Shown here piece after piece: positions 57,323-64,000 of a stretch of 64,000 nucleotides of DNA. Source of the stretch: Micromonospora sp. NBC_01796 (GTDB lineage Bacteria; Actinomycetota; Actinomycetes; Mycobacteriales; Micromonosporaceae). Under the pieces are notes generated by a model, which was not told where the DNA came from, did not search any database, and worked only from the letters and a program-made list of their open reading frames with translations. How positions within the stretch are numbered: the first letter of the stretch is position 1; each line of letters opens with the position of its first letter. Made by a program: the position numbers and the translations under genes. Location: the NCBI RefSeq assembly GCF_035917455.1, contig NZ_CP109078.1:868001-932000 (forward strand), read 5' to 3'.

Positions 57323-58126
57323 TCAGGTGGTGCGCGAGGTGCTCGCGATCCGTCGGAGCATCGCCTCGGCCAGCTTGTCGTAGTCGATCGGCGTCGGCTT
57401 GAGCGCCGACTCCGCCTGGAACTTCAACACGGCCGTCACGTCGCGACGGAGCTGGTTGAACTCACGGACGAAACGCATCTCCCGAACGCCTCCGTCCGTG
57501 GTCTCCTGCATGTCGAGCAGCGCGTCGGTGGCCTGCCAGGCCACGGACAACGCACCATCCTGCGCCGGGGTCATCATGTCGCTTTCCTCATCCTTGGGTG
57601 GGTCTCCGAGCGCGATCGCGAGGATCCGCTCCATCAACGGGCGGTCGGCGCAGCGGCGTCGGTCGAGGCTCAGGTGCCAGTGCCACAGGTGTGAGCTGTC
57701 CGAGGTGGCCGACACGTTGCGTACGTTGTCCCAGCCGTCCACCACCTTGTCGCCGTCGACGTTGCAGTAGATCTCCCGGACCTCCTCCAGTTCACCGGCT
57801 CTCATCGCGGTGAGCAGCCGTTTCGACTGGGCGATCATGGGTTCGGTGGCACCGGGGGTGAAGTCGAAACCGGCGATGTGCCGTAGTTGCTCGGCGGTCG
57901 GTCCGGTCTGGGCGGTGTACGTGCGGTTGGTGCAGAGTGGACTCTTCTCCACGAATTCCTGCGATCGGTGCGCACCCCTGAGGTGCAGGTGGTCGCCCTT
58001 GGTTCCCGCGGCGGCGCGGGGGCGACCGGTACGCCGGCACAGTTCGTCTCCGAGCCAGTTCAGCTCGGCGGTGACGATCTCGCGGCGTACCCAGGGATCG
58101 GCGTTGAATTCTGCCTGCGTGGCCAT
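57323..58126 (-). CDS. Phage-type hypothetical protein with His-rich motifs
   Basis: A 267-residue protein like ones seen in actinophages and Streptomyces genomes. Motifs: GDHLHLRGAHRSQEFVEKSPLCTNRTYT near 40-67, IAGFDFTPGATE, IYCNVDGDKVVDGWDNVRN and SDSSHLWHWHLSLDRR near 145-160. The His/Asp pattern (HLRGAHRS, HLWHWHLS) hints at a zinc peptidase fold, perhaps like an endolysin, but this is uncertain. The C-terminal 70 residues look like a coiled linker. ATG 58126 was chosen. A 215-bp gap upstream carries only a short palindrome (GCACATTGTGC near 58293). Confidence 0.5.
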   Translation of the reverse strand: MATQAEFNADPWVRREIVTAELNWLGDELCRRTGRPRAAAGTKGDHLHLRGAHRSQEFVEKSPLCTNRTYTAQTGPTAEQLRHIAGFDFTPGATEPMIAQSKRLLTAMRAGELEEVREIYCNVDGDKVVDGWDNVRNVSATSDSSHLWHWHLSLDRRRCADRPLMERILAIALGDPPKDEESDMMTPAQDGALSVAWQATDALLDMQETTDGGVREMRFVREFNQLRRDVTAVLKFQAESALKPTPIDYDKLAEAMLRRIASTSRTT

Positions 58127-58341
58127 GTAGGCACCGCTTCCCGAACACGTACCGACCTGTTCATGGGCAGGGGCGTACCGCCGACGGCGGTGAGCAGCGC
58201 CCGCCCGAGAGGTCGAATGGTCGGTCCGTGGTCTGCTTGTTACTCTAAGCAACGACCGCCCTGACCTGCGGGTTCGTCCCGGCGGGGAGGATGGCACATT
58301 GTGCGATCACACCTAGCCACAACCGGTTGACCAATGCGTCG

Positions 58342-59379
58342 TTATTCGGATTTCCCGTCGGTCTGCCGGGCCCGGCTGGGCTGGACGCGCTTCGGCTCGC
58401 CCGGCATCTTCGGGTGGTCCGGCGGGTACGGCAGGTCCCCCGAGCCGCCCCGGTCATCCCGCTGCGCCCACTCCAGCAGCGGGGTGATGTCCCACGGTGC
58501 CTCGTCCATCCCGGCGTGCGGGTCGCCGATCTTCGCCATCCGTGGCGGGACCGTACGCAGGTCGAAGTCGTCCGGCTCCACGTCCGGCAACTCGTCCCAG
58601 GTGACCGGGGTGGAGACGGTGGCGCGGGCGTTGGCCCGCAGCGAGTACGCGCAGGCGATGGTCCGGTCGCGGGCCATCTGGTTGTAGTCGAGGAACACCT
58701 TCTCGCCCCGCTGTTCCTTCCACCACGAGGTGGTCGCCAGGTCGGGGCGGCGCCGCTCGATCTCGCGGGCGAAGGCGATCACCGCGCGGCGTACCTCGGT
58801 GTACGTCCACCGGGGCTCGATCCGCAGGTAGACGTGCACGCCGCGACCACCGGAGGTCTTCGGCCAGCCGGTCGCGCCGAGTTCGTCGAGCAGTCCCCGG
58901 ACCTCGCCGGCCACGGTCACCGCGTCACCGAAGTCGGTCCCCGGCTGCGGGTCGAGGTCGATCCGGAGTTCGTCGGGGCGGTCGACGTCGGCCGAACGCA
59001 CCGGCCAGGGGTGGAAGACCACGGTCCCCATCTGCGCGGCCCACGCGACGTGGGCCAGGTCCGCCGGGCAGAGCTCGTCGGCGGTACGACCGCTGGGGAA
59101 CTTGATCTCCGCGGTCTGCACCCACGGAGGTACGCCCCGGGCGGGCACCCGCTTCTGGAAGAACATCTCCCCCTCGATCCCGTCGGGGAAGCGCTGCAGG
59201 GTGGTGGGACGCGATCCCAGCGCCTGCATGATCCCGTCGCCGACCGAGAGGTAGTAGTCGAAGACGTCCTTCTTCGTGTAGCCGCGGCTCGGGAACATGA
59301 CGCGGTCCGGGCTGCTCAGCCGTACCTGATGTCCCGCCACCTCGACCTCGACGGGTGGTGCCTTCGCGCTGCCGACCAT
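58342..59379 (-). CDS. LigD-type primase-polymerase (PolDom) protein
   Basis: A 345-residue archaeo-eukaryotic primase-like polymerase of the LigD PolDom family. LRIDLDPQPG gives the metal-binding Asp141 and Asp143; TTLQRFPDGIEGEMFFQKRVP precedes it, TSGGRGVHVYLRIEP is the nucleotide-binding loop, and DYNQMARDRTIACAYSLRANARATVSTPVTWDEL the C-terminal signature. It fills short gaps, preferring ribonucleotides. Stand-alone copies work with LigC or Ku. ATG 59379 was chosen over an in-frame TTG at 59397. Confidence 0.88.
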   Translation of the reverse strand: MVGSAKAPPVEVEVAGHQVRLSSPDRVMFPSRGYTKKDVFDYYLSVGDGIMQALGSRPTTLQRFPDGIEGEMFFQKRVPARGVPPWVQTAEIKFPSGRTADELCPADLAHVAWAAQMGTVVFHPWPVRSADVDRPDELRIDLDPQPGTDFGDAVTVAGEVRGLLDELGATGWPKTSGGRGVHVYLRIEPRWTYTEVRRAVIAFAREIERRRPDLATTSWWKEQRGEKVFLDYNQMARDRTIACAYSLRANARATVSTPVTWDELPDVEPDDFDLRTVPPRMAKIGDPHAGMDEAPWDITPLLEWAQRDDRGGSGDLPYPPDHPKMPGEPKRVQPSRARQTDGKSE

Positions 59380-59470
59380 GCCGCGACCATATGTCAACCA
59401 CGGGCCCCGCAGGTCCCCGGCGGGCCGGTCGGGACCCGTTACTTCGGCTCGCGGCCCCGGCGGCGCGGGC

Positions 59471-60061
59471 TCAGTCCCCGTCGTCGGTCGCGTCGCCCGC
59501 CCTCGGCTCGGGGGTGCAGGCCGGCACCCGCCAGTCCCGGTGGGTCTCCCAGACGTGGCAGATCAGGAAGAGTTTGCGCTCGAATCTCGGGTCCCGGCCG
59601 AGTACCCCGTCGTACGGTGCGCGCAGCCGCAGGGTGGCACCGCTGTGCAGGTAGACGGCGACCAGGGTGCGCCCGTGCCGGCGTTCCGCCCGGATGTCGA
59701 CGACCAGGCGCCAGGGCGCGAAGCCGTCCAGCCCCAGCGGGACGCTGCGTACGCCGAGTTCGTCCAGGCGGGCGCCGATCCGGCGCCGGACGGCCAGGCC
59801 GTAGATCAGGCCGAGCGGCACCGGCGCCAGTACGGCCACCACGATGGATTGCGGCGGGGCGCGCAGCTGCCAGGTCCCGCCCACCAGTACGGCCAGCAGG
59901 GTCGGTCCGGTCAACGCCGACGCGGCGAGCACGATCGTGCCCACGACGCCGGCCCAGAGCCCGCTGACAATCGCTTGGCGCCAGGTCGGCCGGAAACTGG
60001 CCAGCACCGCTAGCTGATGCTTGCCGTCCTGGTCCCCGCCCGGCCTGGTGGCCGCCCGCAT
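59471..60061 (-). CDS. Two-helix membrane protein of unknown function
   Basis: A 196-residue protein with transmembrane segments at AIVSGLWAGVVGTIVLAASAL, GPTLLAVLVGG and IVVAVLAPVPLGLIYGLAV, then a cytoplasmic basic part that includes VDIRAERRHGRTLVAVYLHSGATLRLRAPYDGVLGRD and HVWETHRDW. ATG 60061 has a GGAAGGGC ribosome site. I do not know the family. Confidence 0.6.
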   Translation of the reverse strand: MRAATRPGGDQDGKHQLAVLASFRPTWRQAIVSGLWAGVVGTIVLAASALTGPTLLAVLVGGTWQLRAPPQSIVVAVLAPVPLGLIYGLAVRRRIGARLDELGVRSVPLGLDGFAPWRLVVDIRAERRHGRTLVAVYLHSGATLRLRAPYDGVLGRDPRFERKLFLICHVWETHRDWRVPACTPEPRAGDATDDGD

Positions 60062-60127
60062 GCCCTTCCAACGATCGTCGTCGGCAGTTGGTAATCAGCC
60101 GTTCGGCGGGCGTCGTACCGTTGGAGT

Positions 60128-60541
60128 ATGACTCTTGACAAGAAGGAGCTTCCCCGTACCGAGGACGAGTGGCGGGTACGCCTGTCGCCCGAGGAGTTCC
60201 GGGTGCTGCGTCAGGCCGGGACCGAGCGGGCCTGGACCGGCGAATACGTCGAAACCAAGACTTCGGGGACATATCGCTGTCGCGCCTGCGACGCGGAACT
60301 TTTCGCCAGTGACACGAAGTTCGACTCGCACTGCGGCTGGCCGAGCTTCGACCAGGCGCTGCCCGGCGCGATCCGCTACATCGAGGACCGGTCGATGGGC
60401 ATGGTCCGGGTGGAGGTGCGCTGCGCCAACTGCGACTCCCACCTCGGACACCGGTTCGACGGGGAGGGCTTCACCCCGACCGACGCCCGGTACTGCATCA
60501 ACTCGGTGTCGATGCGGCTCGACCCGACCGACGTACACTGA
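60128..60541 (+). CDS. msrB: Peptide-methionine (R)-S-oxide reductase MsrB
   Basis: A 137-residue MsrB. Zinc Cys residues are Cys51, Cys54 (CRAC), Cys99 and Cys102 (CANC). HCGWPSF follows the first pair, with Cys69 as a possible resolving Cys, HLGHRFDGEG the substrate region, and RYCINSVSM supplies the catalytic Cys123. It repairs oxidised methionine in proteins. Length is standard. Ends at a terminator facing the CBM48 gene. Confidence 0.95.
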   Translation: MTLDKKELPRTEDEWRVRLSPEEFRVLRQAGTERAWTGEYVETKTSGTYRCRACDAELFASDTKFDSHCGWPSFDQALPGAIRYIEDRSMGMVRVEVRCANCDSHLGHRFDGEGFTPTDARYCINSVSMRLDPTDVH

Positions 60542-60557
60542 CCGACCCTGATCCGAC

Positions 60558-60583
60558 GGACGGCCGTCTCCCGGCGGCCGTCC
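60558..60583. terminator. Terminator between msrB and the CBM48 gene
   Basis: GGACGGCCG (60558-60566) pairs with CGGCCGTCC (60575-60583), eight-base loop, 17 bases after the msrB stop. Confidence 0.55.
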
Positions 60584-60622
60584 CGACGCCCCGGTGATGC
60601 CGGCCACCGGCCCGGTGTGGCT

Positions 60623-60901
60623 TCAGTGCAGGAGCAGCCGGCCGCCCTGCTGGTCCACCTGGTCGGCCTGGTCGTCGTCGAGCCAGATCCCACCGGTGGC
60701 CAGGTAGCGGAACCGGTACTCGCCGGGGGCGAGCCGGACCGTCACCGTACGGCTGCCGTCCCGGCGCGGAACCAGCTCGTGCCGGCCGGGTTCCCACCCG
60801 TTGAAGCAGCCGACCACACTGACCGTGCCGGTGGGCGCGTCCTTCGGCAGCGAGAAGGTCACCCGGGTCTGGTTCCCGAACAGTCGGTTCCGTTTGATCA
60901 T
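60623..60901 (-). CDS. Stand-alone glycogen-binding (AMPK1_CBM/CBM48) protein
   Basis: A 92-residue protein that is almost entirely one CBM48/AMPK glycogen-binding domain: VTFSLPKDAPTGTVSVVGCFNGWEP, HELVPRRDGSRTVTVRLAPGEYRFRYLATGGIWLDDD. The carbohydrate-binding Trp in FNGW is present. It lacks any enzyme partner domain, so it probably targets or regulates other proteins on glycogen. ATG 60901. Confidence 0.8.
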   Translation of the reverse strand: MIKRNRLFGNQTRVTFSLPKDAPTGTVSVVGCFNGWEPGRHELVPRRDGSRTVTVRLAPGEYRFRYLATGGIWLDDDQADQVDQQGGRLLLH

Positions 60902-61057
60902 TTCGCCCTCCAGCCCCTGGCCTGCGGTGGTGTCACCCGCTGTCCGGTTCAACGGGCGACCCGGCGGACGAGTGGCGGGCCCGTTTTACCGGTTTCGGCC
61001 GCCTTCACCGGTCCATCCCGTCAAGCTGGACCCAGTGTCCGAAACGGGGGGATTGTC

Positions 61058-61318
61058 ATGGCAACCTGCGAAGTCTGCGGCAACGACTACTGGCTGGCGT
61101 TCGAGGTACGGACGGTGAGCGGCGACTCGCACACGTTCGACTCGTTCGAGTGCGCGATCCAGAGCCTCGCGCCGATCTGCGAACACTGTCAGGTCCGGAT
61201 CGTCGGGCACGGGGTGGAGGTGTCCGGCCGCTTCTTCTGCTGTGCGCACTGCGCCCGTGCCGTCGAGGGCGACCGTGGCGCCGCCATCAAGGACACCGTC
61301 GGCGCCCGCCCCGCCTGA
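61058..61318 (+). CDS. 86-residue zinc-binding protein
   Basis: A short protein with CEVCGNDYW (4-7), CAIQS, CEHC (41-44) and FFCCAHC (59-64): four Cys pairs suggesting two zinc sites, like small metallothionein or zinc-ribbon proteins in actinomycetes. ATG 61058 has GGGGGGAT upstream. The GNAT gene follows 42 bases on. Function unknown. Confidence 0.65.
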   Translation: MATCEVCGNDYWLAFEVRTVSGDSHTFDSFECAIQSLAPICEHCQVRIVGHGVEVSGRFFCCAHCARAVEGDRGAAIKDTVGARPA

Positions 61319-61359
61319 CCCGGCGAACCGGTCGACGCCCGCCCGCCTACGATCGCGGG

Positions 61360-61809
61360 ATGCAACCGCGGCAGCTCACCCTCCACGTCGCCTCCTTCGC
61401 CGACCTCGACGCCCGTACGCTGCACGACCTGCTCCGGCTGCGGATCGACGTGTTCGTGGTCGAACAGGAGTGCCCGTACCCCGAGTTGGACGGGCGGGAC
61501 GTCGAGCCCGGCACCCGGCACCTGTGGCTGGAGCAGGACGGCGCGCCGGTGGCGTACCTCCGGGTCCTGGCCGACCCGGACGGGGTGGAGCGGATCGGCC
61601 GGGTGGTGGTGGCCAAGCAGGCGCGCGGCGACGGCCACGCCGGCCGGCTGATGACCGAGGCGCTTGCCCTGGTCGGCGACCGGACGAGCGTGCTGGAGGC
61701 GCAGGCGCACCTGGCCGGCTTCTACGCCCGCTACGGCTACACCCCCACCGGTCCCGAGTACGTCGAGGACGGCATCCCCCACCTCCCGATGCGCCGCATC
61801 CCCGCCTGA
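61360..61809 (+). CDS. ElaA-like GNAT acetyltransferase
   Basis: A 149-residue ElaA-type GNAT: LLRLRIDVFVVEQECPYPELDGRDVEPGTRHLW is the ElaA signature, IGRVVVAKQARGDGHAGRLM the acetyl-CoA loop and LEAQAHLAGFYARYGYTPTG the end. No known physiological substrate. ATG 61360. Confidence 0.85.
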   Translation: MQPRQLTLHVASFADLDARTLHDLLRLRIDVFVVEQECPYPELDGRDVEPGTRHLWLEQDGAPVAYLRVLADPDGVERIGRVVVAKQARGDGHAGRLMTEALALVGDRTSVLEAQAHLAGFYARYGYTPTGPEYVEDGIPHLPMRRIPA

Positions 61810-61926
61810 CCCCCGCCCCGCTGGGTCCGCTGGCCCCGTTGGTTGGGTCCGTTCGGTCCGGCCCCGGTCACCGCCGCGATGGGCGAGAGCCGGGGCCGTC
61901 CAGCCATCCATCCTGTTGAGACCCGC

Positions 61927-62133
61927 TCAGGCGGGAGTGCCGTGCCCGACGTCCCGGAGGAAACGGGACCAGGGGCCGGGGCTGAAGACCAGAATCGGCC
62001 CGTCCGGGTCCTTGCTGTCGCGTACGGCCACCAGGTGGGGCAGGTTGTCGGCGACCTCGACGCAGTTGCCCTCCGCCCCGCTGCGGCTGCTCTTGTGCCA
62101 GATGGCGCCGGTCAGCTCGGTTCGATCGGTCAT
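61927..62133 (-). CDS. DUF397 protein
   Basis: A 68-residue DUF397 protein (GAIWHKSSRSGAEGNCVEVADNL, VAVRDSKDPDGPILVF, WSRFLRDV). The ATG overlaps the stop of the upstream XRE gene by four bases (ATGA), so it is translated with it. Partner of that regulator. Confidence 0.88.
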   Translation of the reverse strand: MTDRTELTGAIWHKSSRSGAEGNCVEVADNLPHLVAVRDSKDPDGPILVFSPGPWSRFLRDVGHGTPA

Positions 62134-63002
62134 CGTCTCTCCCCTGCGAACGATTTGATCACCTCGCTCGATTCTGCCTCGGGGAGGGCGAGCCGGGCGA
62201 GGTCCTTCCAGATGGCGTCGTAGGCGGCGACGTCCGCCGGCCGGTCGAGGTAGAGCGCTCCGGTCGGCCCCTCCTGGTAGACCATCGGTCGCTCACCCTC
62301 CTCCCGCCTCGGCTGCGGGAAGGTGAGCATGACAAAGGCGCCACCGGTCGAGGCCCGGTGCAGGCCGGCGGCCAGCGGCAGCACCCGGAGGCGGATGTTG
62401 GGTCGTTCGTTGAGCAGGGCCAGATGGGTGAGCTGGTCGGCCATCGCGGCGGGATCGCCCAGTGGCCGGTGCAGCACCGCCTCGCTCAGCACGACGTCGA
62501 ACTGCGGCGCGGTCGGGAGTTTGCGGGTGAGCATGCGCTGCCGCTTCATGCGCAATTCGATCCGGAGTTCACGTTCCTCGTCGGACCAGTCGGGTCGGCC
62601 GATCCGCATGACCTCCTCCATGTAGCGCCGCGTCTGCAACAGCCCCGGTATCAGTTCGCCGTCGTAATGGCGGATCCGCTCGGCGGCCGCCTCCATGCTG
62701 ACGTACAGCTCGAACCAGTCCGGGACGGCGTCGCCGTACGCCTGCCACCAGCCGTCGGTGGTCTCCCGCGAGAGGCTGACGAGCGTCTCGGCCAGTTCCG
62801 CCGGCGCCTGGTAGACGTCGCACAGGGTCTTGACATCGAGGGTACGGACGGCCTGGAGTCCGGTCTCGATCCGGTAGATCTTGATTGTCGAGCAGTCGAG
62901 CGCCTCGCCGGCCGTCTTGATCGACATGCCGCCCTCGTCGCGGAGCTGACGCAGGTAACGACCGAGCTGACGCCGGGGCACGCTGGTGCTGGTTTTTTCC
63001 AC
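62130..63002 (-). CDS. XRE-family regulator with DUF5753 domain
   Basis: A 290-residue XRE/DUF5753 regulator: HTH (LGRYLRQLRDEGGMSIKTAGEALDCSTIKIYRIETG), effector core (GELIPGLLQTRRYMEEVMRIGRPDW, RMKRQRMLTRKLPTAPQFDVVLSEAVLHRPLG), and a C-terminal TYPADVAAYDAIWKDLARLALPEAESSEVI-like region. GTG 63002 follows GAGAGGG by seven bases. It is divergent in sequence from the 18.1-kb copy, so the two modules are separate lineages, not a recent duplication. Confidence 0.88.
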   Translation of the reverse strand: MEKTSTSVPRRQLGRYLRQLRDEGGMSIKTAGEALDCSTIKIYRIETGLQAVRTLDVKTLCDVYQAPAELAETLVSLSRETTDGWWQAYGDAVPDWFELYVSMEAAAERIRHYDGELIPGLLQTRRYMEEVMRIGRPDWSDEERELRIELRMKRQRMLTRKLPTAPQFDVVLSEAVLHRPLGDPAAMADQLTHLALLNERPNIRLRVLPLAAGLHRASTGGAFVMLTFPQPRREEGERPMVYQEGPTGALYLDRPADVAAYDAIWKDLARLALPEAESSEVIKSFAGERR

Positions 63003-63195
63003 CTGAAATCCCTCTCTGTTACGTCCTGAAAGACAGATCGGTTGCGTCACGAAAGACCCGGCGATGCAATCGAGAAACGCGGAGGTCGGCAGCGATCGAC
63101 GCCGAAAAGCGGAGCTGATGCGGGCACGGGTCATTGACGGAAATCATAGTTGGCGGAGGGCCTGCGTGATGGGAAGGCAATTCACCGATTCTCTT

Positions 63196-63233
63196 TACAT
63201 CATCTTTGATGTACGCACATCAAAGATGATGTA
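63196..63233. repeat. Perfect 17-bp inverted repeat
   Basis: TACATCATCTTTGATGT (63196-63212), spacer ACGC, then its exact reverse complement (63217-63233). Each half contains another near-palindromic ACATCAAAGATGATGT, so the site looks like two adjacent operators. Its right half resembles 24129-24147. It lies 194 bases upstream of the XRE gene; the rest of 63003-63405 has no gene. Confidence 0.7.
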
Positions 63234-63305
63234 CGAAGAAACCGCAGTACACGCCCCAGACGATCGGGACCGCCCACCCGACGCCGGTCGCCGCGACTCA
63301 TATGA

Positions 63306-63345
63306 AGAAAGAGTGGCTATCCGAGGCGGGATAACCACTCTTTCT
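63306..63345 (-). repeat. Hairpin repeat, copy 2 of the 19.8-kb element
   Basis: Arms 63306-63322 and 63329-63345 are complementary at 16 of 17 positions, sharing the first 17 bases, the loop position and the C-A mismatch with the element at 19766-19825. It lies 60 bases past the Eis-like stop on the minus strand, again downstream of a minus-strand gene, so a terminator role is likely. Confidence 0.75.
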
Positions 63346-63405
63346 CTACAAGTGTGCGATCTGGAGCGGGGTGGAGTGGGGTGGGCGGGGCAGGGAGCGG
63401 GTGGG

Positions 63406-64000
63406 TTAGAAGTCGGTGAAGAGGTAGGGGACGGCGTGGGGGAAGAGGGAGCGGAGTTCGGTGGCGGCCTCGGGTGGGACGGTGCCGAAGCCGCGCAGGG
63501 GCAGTTCGTCCGGGTCGAGTACGCCGTAGGCCAGGGCGGAGATGCCGGCGGCGGTCAGGGTGGCGACGGGTGGGGCGGTGGCAGTGGCGGGCGCCGCGCC
63601 GGGGCCATGGGTGACCTCCAACCGACCGTCAACCCCGTCGAGGAGGTAGGTGCCGGCGATGAACGGGTCGTCGACGATGTCGACGCGTACCCGGCCGGGG
63701 GCGGTCGGCAGGCCGCGCAGGGCGTCGACCGAGAGCAGCCGGGCCATCGGCGCGACCGAACTCGGGAAGGAGAGCCTGCTCTCGGTGTGGGTGGCGAGAT
63801 CGGTGGCCCACAGTTCCGGAGTCTCGTCGGGGGCGACCACCGTGCTGATCCGGGCCACCTGGTCGACGTGGCGGGCGAAGAACTGCAGCAGCAGCGCCCG
63901 GCCGAGCGGGTTGACGGTGAGCAGGTCGTCGGCGTGCAGCGTGCCGCCGTGCCCGTCGATCGTGTAGGTGACCGCGCCGACCACCTCGCCGTCGTGCCAG
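63406..64000 (-). CDS. Eis-like acetyltransferase, C-terminal part (window edge)
   Basis: The 5' end lies beyond the window; about 198 residues remain. They match the second GNAT/sterol-carrier half of Eis-family enzymes: WHDGEVVGAVTYTIDG, NPLGRALLLQFFARHVDQV, RVRVDIVDDPFIAGTYLLDGVDGRLEV and the ending ELRSLFPHAVPYLFTDF, whose terminal carboxylate takes part in Eis catalysis. It acetylates amines, sometimes aminoglycosides. A potential GTG at 63984 is not the true start. Confidence 0.75.
   Translation of the reverse strand, partial: WHDGEVVGAVTYTIDGHGGTLHADDLLTVNPLGRALLLQFFARHVDQVARISTVVAPDETPELWATDLATHTESRLSFPSSVAPMARLLSVDALRGLPTAPGRVRVDIVDDPFIAGTYLLDGVDGRLEVTHGPGAAPATATAPPVATLTAAGISALAYGVLDPDELPLRGFGTVPPEAATELRSLFPHAVPYLFTDF

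Overview
The window reads as chromosomal DNA of a high-GC actinomycete, most likely a member of the Micromonosporaceae. Reasons: very GC-rich coding DNA with strong third-position G/C bias, frequent GTG starts, many GTGA/ATGA start-stop overlaps, two XRE(DUF5753)/DUF397 modules, a CebR-type cellobiose operon, and several small proteins typical of that family. I see no rRNA or tRNA gene, CRISPR array, prophage or transposase. Genus-level assignment is inference.

Layout. 0.1-5.2 kb: epoxide hydrolase, small lipoprotein, an SDR/TetR divergent pair with twin operators, a broken GNAT remnant, a SAM methyltransferase and a GNAT. 5.2-10.5 kb: two ACT-domain genes, then a phosphotransferase / membrane protein / acyl-CoA dehydrogenase run. 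10.5-16.5 kb: a complete cebEFG-bglC-cebR locus for cello-oligosaccharide uptake and hydrolysis, with two CebR boxes around a TTGACA promoter. 16.5-19.8 kb: accessory small genes and a first XRE/DUF397 module. 19.8-32.8 kb: mixed metabolic, secreted and regulatory genes, including a PhoX-like protein, a lipase/TetR pair, endonuclease I, OsmC, Nudix, a RibD-like reductase with a coupled 39-residue Cys-rich protein, and a CE1 esterase carrying CBM2. 33.0-39.4 kb: a tight four-gene operon, HerA-like ATPase, SbcD (Mre11), SbcC (Rad50) and a NurA-like nuclease, the DNA end-resection set best known from archaea. 39.4-45.5 kb: spermidine-synthase-like protein, ECF sigma/anti-sigma pair, a bicovalent flavin oxidase, an HTH regulator and an SDR. 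45.7-50.9 kb: a probable envelope redox cluster (YxFxxD lipoprotein, FAD reductase, ferric-reductase-like membrane protein with ferredoxin domain, DUF4142 protein, secreted protein). 51-60 kb: repair-related genes (AlkA-type glycosylase, LigC-type ATP-dependent ligase, LigD-type primase-polymerase) among hydrolases and GNATs. 60-64 kb: MsrB, a stand-alone glycogen-binding domain, a zinc-ribbon protein, ElaA, a second DUF397/XRE pair and the 3' end of an Eis-like acetyltransferase cut by the window end.

How the genes work together. The clearest functional units are the ceb operon (perhaps with the CBM2-bearing esterase as a secreted plant-polymer enzyme) and the HerA-SbcD-SbcC-NurA operon. The LigC and PolDom genes 3.4 kb apart suggest a Ku-independent gap-repair pair; no Ku gene is present here. 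Repeated palindromes (19766-19838 and 63306-63345; 24126-24147 and 63196-63233) are the most unexplained non-coding signals. All family calls come from reading motifs; no database search was run.
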